From positions 1 to 7,445 of the forward strand of contig CAMLEF010000234.1 in the NCBI GenBank assembly GCA_946478675.1: a stretch of DNA of 7,445 nucleotides, in the 5' to 3' direction. This DNA is from an uncultured Flavobacteriales bacterium. GTDB taxonomy: Bacteria; Bacteroidota; Bacteroidia; Palsa-965. Each line of letters opens with the position of its first letter. Positions within the stretch are counted from its first letter, which is position 1. The position numbers were made by a program, and so were the translations under genes. Under the pieces are notes generated by a model that worked only from the letters and a program-made list of their open reading frames with translations, was not told the DNA's origin and made no database searches. Below are positions 5,435-7,445 of this stretch, one piece after another.

Positions 5435-7000
5435 TTACCGTACGCCGTTCATCATCTTCACCATCTTGCCGGCAAGGGCGAAGAGGAGAAGTGACGCTGC
5501 ACCCGCGAGACCGACAAACACCAGGAAGAATTCATAGAGGCCGGTGATCTCAAAGCCGAGGAAGGTCGGTTTTTTCGGATTCAGGTCGTACCATGTAACT
5601 GTTTTTTTGCTCCAGACGGCGAAGTATTTTCCGTCGGAAGAGAAGCTGAAGGAAACGCGACGCTCATCGGTGTTGGCTTCCCAGCCTTTGTCGATGTCCG
5701 CCTGTTTCTGCGCGTCGTCCGATTTTGTTTTCTCGACATTCACTGAAACGATCTGCTTGAATTTCGACAGCGGGATCGAGTCGGCTTTATGCGTGAAGTC
5801 GTTCGAGAGTTTCACCAGCGTAAGCTCGTCTTCTTTTTTGTCGTTCTTCTTCGTGATGGTGTCCATTGACCATGTGGGGTAACCGGATTTCAGCACGAGC
5901 ATCGTATCCTGCTTCGGGTTGGACGGCGCCACAACATCGAATGCCGATTTGTAAACTTCCATCGGCTCTTTGAAGTTGTTCACGATGTAAGCACTGTCGT
6001 TTTTAATGTTGACGATGCGCGCAGGAACGGTATCATGAGCGGGAATAACCGTATACGGGAAATCTTCCGCTTTGATCGTCTGAACAACTTTCACGTCTTC
6101 CGGGTACAGTGCGCTGAGCATGCCGGCGAATTTGTTGGCCGTTGCGTTCGCAAGGAACCATACACCCATCAGCAGGGAAGCGAGACGGACAGGAGCGAGT
6201 TTGCTCACCATCGAAAGACCGATCGGGGAGAGGCAAAGTTCGCCGAACGTATGGATCACGTAAAGCGCGATGAGCCACATCATGTTCGATTTCTCACCGG
6301 GGTTCAGCATTTTCACGCCGATCGCGATGACGAGGTAACCGAGAGCGAGGAGGGCAAGACCGATTGCCTGTTTGTAAGGCGAAGCGGGCTCCATATTGCG
6401 TTTGCTGAGCGTCGACCAGATCGCTGCGAAGAGCGGCGCGAAGATGACGATCGCTACGGCGTTAACGGATTGGAAAAGGCTGGCAGGAACGACAACGCCG
6501 AATACGTGGCGATTGGTTTGTTCCTGTGCGAAGAAGGTGAGGGAAGCGCCTGCTTGTTCGAAAGCGGCCCAGAAAAAGATGACGAAAAATGCTGCGATGT
6601 AGATGACCCAGATCCGCTCTTTTTCCACGCGGGTAAGCGAGCGGTCGGAAATGATAAGCCCGGGAATCGCAATGGCAAGACCGAAGATGACGGAACCGAA
6701 CCAGTCGAAGCCGGCCACAAAATGGAAGAGCACCACGAGCACGGCGCCGATGGTTGCCCACATGCCGATGAGGCCGGAAGAGAATTCTTTTTTCGCTTCA
6801 GCGGGCGTATCGATCTGCGGCGTTTCACGTTTCGTGTTCGGCTCTACACCGATCTGTTTGCCTTCCGGCGAAACGAGATACTTATTCTTCATCCAGATGA
6901 ACAGCACAAGGCTCAGCAGCATGCCGATGCATGCCGCAAGGAAGCCCCATTTGTAATCGCCGGGGATCGGGTTGCCGACAGCATCCTGGTGATCGCCGAG
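5435..7000 (-). CDS. POT/PTR-family proton-dependent peptide transporter, C-terminal part (N-terminus lost at a chimeric join)
   Basis: MFS peptide symporter of the inner membrane, importing di- and tripeptides with protons. Coding similarity runs from LGDHQDAVGNPIPGDYKWGF (from 7000) through the stop at 5435; the frame then meets TGA at 7022 in foreign DNA, so helices 1-5 and the true start are absent. Numbering from the Met at 6922: helix 6 ends about residue 12; bacterial extra helices HA and HB about 50-92; H7 (about 103-131) with FWAAFEQAGASLTFFA, conserved Glu122; H8 145-172; H9 184-203; H10 214-243 with TFGELCLSPIGLSMVSKLAP, conserved Glu228; H11 247-273; then a polar stretch of about 180 residues (275-455); H12 456-488 (GFEITGLYEFFLVF). 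POT proteins normally have a short loop between H11 and H12, so this insertion, predicted periplasmic, is unusual. It is rich in beta-like segments (RRVSFSFSSDGKYFAVWSKK, VTWYDL). The gene ends in its own terminator and precedes the OPT transporter, suggesting a peptide-uptake locus. Confidence 0.92.
   Translation of the reverse strand, partial: LGDHQDAVGNPIPGDYKWGFLAACIGMLLSLVLFIWMKNKYLVSPEGKQIGVEPNTKRETPQIDTPAEAKKEFSSGLIGMWATIGAVLVVLFHFVAGFDWFGSVIFGLAIAIPGLIISDRSLTRVEKERIWVIYIAAFFVIFFWAAFEQAGASLTFFAQEQTNRHVFGVVVPASLFQSVNAVAIVIFAPLFAAIWSTLSKRNMEPASPYKQAIGLALLALGYLVIAIGVKMLNPGEKSNMMWLIALYVIHTFGELCLSPIGLSMVSKLAPVRLASLLMGVWFLANATANKFAGMLSALYPEDVKVVQTIKAEDFPYTVIPAHDTVPARIVNIKNDSAYIVNNFKEPMEVYKSAFDVVAPSNPKQDTMLVLKSGYPTWSMDTITKKNDKKEDELTLVKLSNDFTHKADSIPLSKFKQIVSVNVEKTKSDDAQKQADIDKGWEANTDERRVSFSFSSDGKYFAVWSKKTVTWYDLNPKKPTFLGFEITGLYEFFLVFVGLAGAASLLLFALAGKMVKMMNGVR
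6986..7000. other. Chimeric junction between Bacteroidota and actinobacterial DNA
   Basis: On the minus strand, bases up to about 7000 read as POT (LGDHQ...), while bases from 7068 down to about 6988 read in a different frame as a GuaB1 N-terminus (...FLVPRRSAIT). The stretch CTCGGCGATCACCAG fits both proteins, so the join lies within about 15 bases of apparent shared sequence. No transposase end, att site or direct repeat is seen. Base composition shifts to clearly higher GC to the right. Confidence 0.8.
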
Positions 7001-7068
7001 CGCCGGGGAACGAGGAAGACGTCAGAGTAGGTCAGGTCGACGTCGGGTGCTTCGCCGTAGAACTCCAT
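6988..7068 (-). CDS. guaB1: GuaB1-type IMP dehydrogenase-related protein, N-terminal fragment (actinobacterial)
   Basis: From the ATG at 7068 the minus strand encodes about 27 residues, including FYGEAPDVDLTYSDVFLVP and RRSAIT. The DLTYSDVFLVP core matches the N-terminus of the IMP dehydrogenase family (mycobacterial GuaB1 has DLTYNDVFMVPSRS). GuaB1 paralogues occur in Actinomycetota; the related enzyme class acts in guanine nucleotide metabolism. After about 6988 the frame turns into nonsense because the sequence switches to the POT gene. It is divergent from the kgd fragment, with 178 bases between the two starts. The fragment is short, so the exact paralogue (GuaB1 rather than canonical GuaB) is from the sequence pattern only. 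Confidence 0.7.
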
Positions 7069-7246
7069 GACCGCCAAGGGTAGTGACAGTTCCTGTGGGG
7101 ATAATCATGCGCGTTCTTTCAGCTTGGCGGCCCCGGGAGGCCGGGACCGCCCGCGCAGACTGGGCTAGGCTTAACGGACGCGTGCGCCGGCGGATCTCGC
7201 CCCGCGCGTATCCCAGAACTTCACCGATGAAAGCAGGCGATTCAGC
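7069..7246. promoter_or_regulatory. Divergent intergenic region between guaB1 and kgd (actinobacterial part)
   Basis: 178 GC-rich bases separate the divergent starts and must hold both promoters. On the plus strand TAGGCT at 7166-7171 could be an actinobacterial -10 (TAnnnT) for kgd, but no clear -35 precedes it. AGCAGG at 7232-7237 lies nine bases before the GTG start and could be the kgd ribosome binding site. A strong GC hairpin sits at 7126-7151. I see no convincing promoter for guaB1. Confidence 0.4.
7126..7151. repeat. GC-rich inverted repeat in the guaB1-kgd spacer
   Basis: GGCGGCCCCGG (7126-7136) and CCGGGACCGCC (7141-7151) pair over 10 of 11 positions around a GAGG loop. There is no T-run on either side, so it is unlikely to be an intrinsic terminator. 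It might be a leader structure or a binding site between the divergent genes. Confidence 0.5.
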
Positions 7247-7445
7247 GTGTCGAGCCAGGTGACGGGCGTCGGGGTTTCGAACGAGGGAGAGTTCGGAGCC
7301 AACGAGTGGCTCGTCGAGGAGCTGTACGAACAGTTCAAGATCGACCGGAACTCTGTCGACAAGGCGTGGTGGCCCATTCTCTAGTCCTAACATCCCGTCG
7401 ACTGCACAGAAGCGGCGTGCTCTCCGCCCGCACCGCGCTCGATCG
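7247..7445 (+). pseudogene. kgd: kgd N-terminal fragment (multifunctional 2-oxoglutarate metabolism enzyme) with two in-frame stops, probably sequence errors
   Basis: From GTG at 7247 the frame reads (M)SSQVTGVGVSNEGEFGAN then EWLVEELYEQFKIDRNSVDK and AWWPIL. The FGxNEWLVEExYxxF..DxxSVDxxWW pattern is the N-terminal peripheral-subunit-binding-like segment of actinobacterial Kgd/SucA (mycobacterial form: FGQNEWLVEEMYRKF, SVDPSWHEFL). The complete enzyme works in the TCA cycle as the E1/E2 part of 2-oxoglutarate dehydrogenase. After WWPIL the frame has TAG (7382-7384) and TAA (7388-7390), then continues HPVDCTEAACSPPAPRSI to the window end, as expected for the Ala/Pro-rich linker that follows in the family. 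TAG is one base from GAG and TAA one base from TAC, which would restore WWPILESYHPVD. The WWPIL form and the SSQVTGVG start resemble Microbacteriaceae. Errors near a contig end are more likely than a true pseudogene. The gene is 3' partial. Confidence 0.75.

Noticed and set aside
6035..7030. A 331-codon plus-strand open frame opposite the POT gene
   Set aside because: Antisense shadow with charged, low-complexity translation; it also runs across the chimeric junction.
7022..7393. A 123-codon minus-strand open frame in the right end
   Set aside because: It is antisense to the recognisable kgd start and runs through the divergent spacer; the better reading on that strand is the GuaB1 N-terminus from 7068.
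6980..7445. Horizontal transfer of actinobacterial genes into a Bacteroidota genome
   Set aside because: Both boundary genes are truncated at the same point with no mobile-element signature, which a chimera explains more simply.

Overview
The window is two unrelated pieces of DNA joined near position 6990. Positions 1 to about 7000 come from a Bacteroidota genome, most likely the Chitinophagales/Sphingobacteriales side. The signs are a type IX secretion C-terminal sorting domain, Ig-like surface repeats, a TACCTTTA-type promoter box, weak Shine-Dalgarno sequences, and familiar Bacteroidota OPT, POT and thioredoxin proteins. Positions from about 6990 to 7445 are visibly more GC-rich and carry the divergent starts of two actinobacterial genes, a guaB1-type IMP dehydrogenase paralogue and kgd (2-oxoglutarate metabolism). 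These look like Microbacteriaceae. The join cuts through two genes at once with no mobile element, so it is best read as an assembly or library chimera.

Layout of the Bacteroidota part: the 3' end of a large secreted surface protein (1-849, + strand) ends in a strong bidirectional terminator (867-912). Everything after it is on the minus strand. A thioredoxin-fold protein (1969-1361) and an XRE-type helix-turn-helix protein with a coiled-coil tail (1356-961) form a tight two-gene operon with a candidate promoter at 2009-2002. Upstream is a small envelope protein (2455-2162) with its own terminator (2112-2147) and an operator-like inverted repeat in its leader (2466-2486). The 293-base gap 2456-2748 holds that repeat, a REP-like stretch (2579-2626) and a long perfect palindrome (2665-2745). 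Next is a second operon, an OPT-family peptide transporter (5344-3254) followed by an NTF2/SnoaL-like protein (3243-2749). Furthest upstream is the C-terminal two thirds of a POT-family proton-peptide symporter (about 7000-5435), ending in a strong terminator (5368-5414) that lies almost on top of the OPT start.

Together, the POT and OPT genes suggest a locus for uptake of small peptides. The thioredoxin/XRE pair and the small membrane protein look like envelope housekeeping. I see no phage, transposase, CRISPR array, RNA gene or defence system, and no convincing new multi-gene system. The most notable biological oddity is a roughly 180-residue soluble insertion between the last two membrane helices of the POT transporter. 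The most important practical point is the chimeric right end, where the kgd frame also carries two stops, each one base from a sense codon.
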